NCBI GenBank assembly: GCA_018057825.1
Contig: JAGPCY010000057.1
Coordinates: 1 to 42,299, forward strand
Source: Kofleriaceae bacterium
GTDB lineage: Bacteria > Myxococcota_A > Polyangia > Haliangiales > Haliangiaceae
DNA length: 42,299 nucleotides
Reading direction: 5' to 3'
Shown here: positions 41,527 through 42,299 of the stretch, in pieces
Position numbering within the stretch: the first letter of the stretch is position 1
How the letters are laid out: each line of letters starts with the position of its first letter
Notes under the pieces: generated by a model
Databases searched by the model: none
What the model was told of the DNA's origin: nothing
The model's input: the letters and a program-made list of their open reading frames with translations, nothing else
Position numbers and translations under genes: made by a program

Positions 41527-42299
<773 letters not shown>

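Overview
The window is very GC-rich (about three quarters G+C by eye) and densely coded. The gene style points to a myxobacterium-like member of the Myxococcota. The signs are many short lipoproteins, a surface lipoprotein with MopE-type Asp/Cys repeats, an FHA-GGDEF protein, PP2C, a dimethylglycine-dehydrogenase-like flavoprotein, and long chains of genes joined by 4-nt ATGA/GTGA overlaps. I cannot fix the family or genus from sequence alone. No tRNA, rRNA, CRISPR array, IS element or prophage was seen, and no gap between genes exceeds 300 bases.

Layout. 1-256 is a hexanucleotide repeat tract. 260-2196 (minus) holds a ketopantoate-reductase-like protein and a PD40 lipoprotein. 2308-4043 is a LytS/LytTR two-component pair. 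4079-12084 is a long run of overlapping genes: tcdA, a peroxiredoxin, a lipoprotein, a biotin-dependent acyl-CoA carboxylase (biotin carboxylase, GcdA-like carboxyltransferase, unusual two-domain biotin carrier), dihydroorotase and rsgA. 12098-15527 (minus) holds ligA and a methyltransferase with a long acidic tail. 15623-18777 runs xseB, a receiver-only response regulator, a short polyprenyl synthase, a propeller lipoprotein and an FHA-GGDEF diguanylate cyclase. A second hexanucleotide tract (18782-19050) fills the gap to the convergent dimethylglycine/sarcosine dehydrogenase-like gene.

21706-29453 contains a small outer-membrane protein, an amidase, a secreted NlpC/P60-like protein, dinB, an L,D-transpeptidase lipoprotein, nadA and the MopE-repeat lipoprotein. 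29649-31672 is a metallophosphatase plus GH25 muramidase-like pair, neither with a signal peptide. 31611-34485 is an accessory-looking block: a TfoX-domain protein divergent from a three-gene overlapping operon. That operon encodes a putative nuclease-fold protein, a small TPR-like helical protein and a KaiC-like double ATPase. It is partly lower in G+C than its surroundings and is my best candidate for an undescribed system. 34507-38120 is thiC behind a TPP riboswitch, followed by a Fur-family regulator and a phospholipase-D-type lipoprotein. 38136-39403 (minus) is PP2C and a lipoprotein. 39573 to the end is cinA-thpR-recA, with a LexA-like box inside thpR.

A recurring signal ties the window together. 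At least 13 transcription-unit starts have a TANNNT hexamer ending 6-9 nt before the start codon, which is where a -10 box would sit if transcription began at or next to the start codon. This implies that leaderless mRNAs are common here and helps choose several starts. Genes inside operons are instead reached through 4-nt overlaps, and a few unit-leading genes (the metallophosphatase, nadA, recA) have a Shine-Dalgarno-like sequence.
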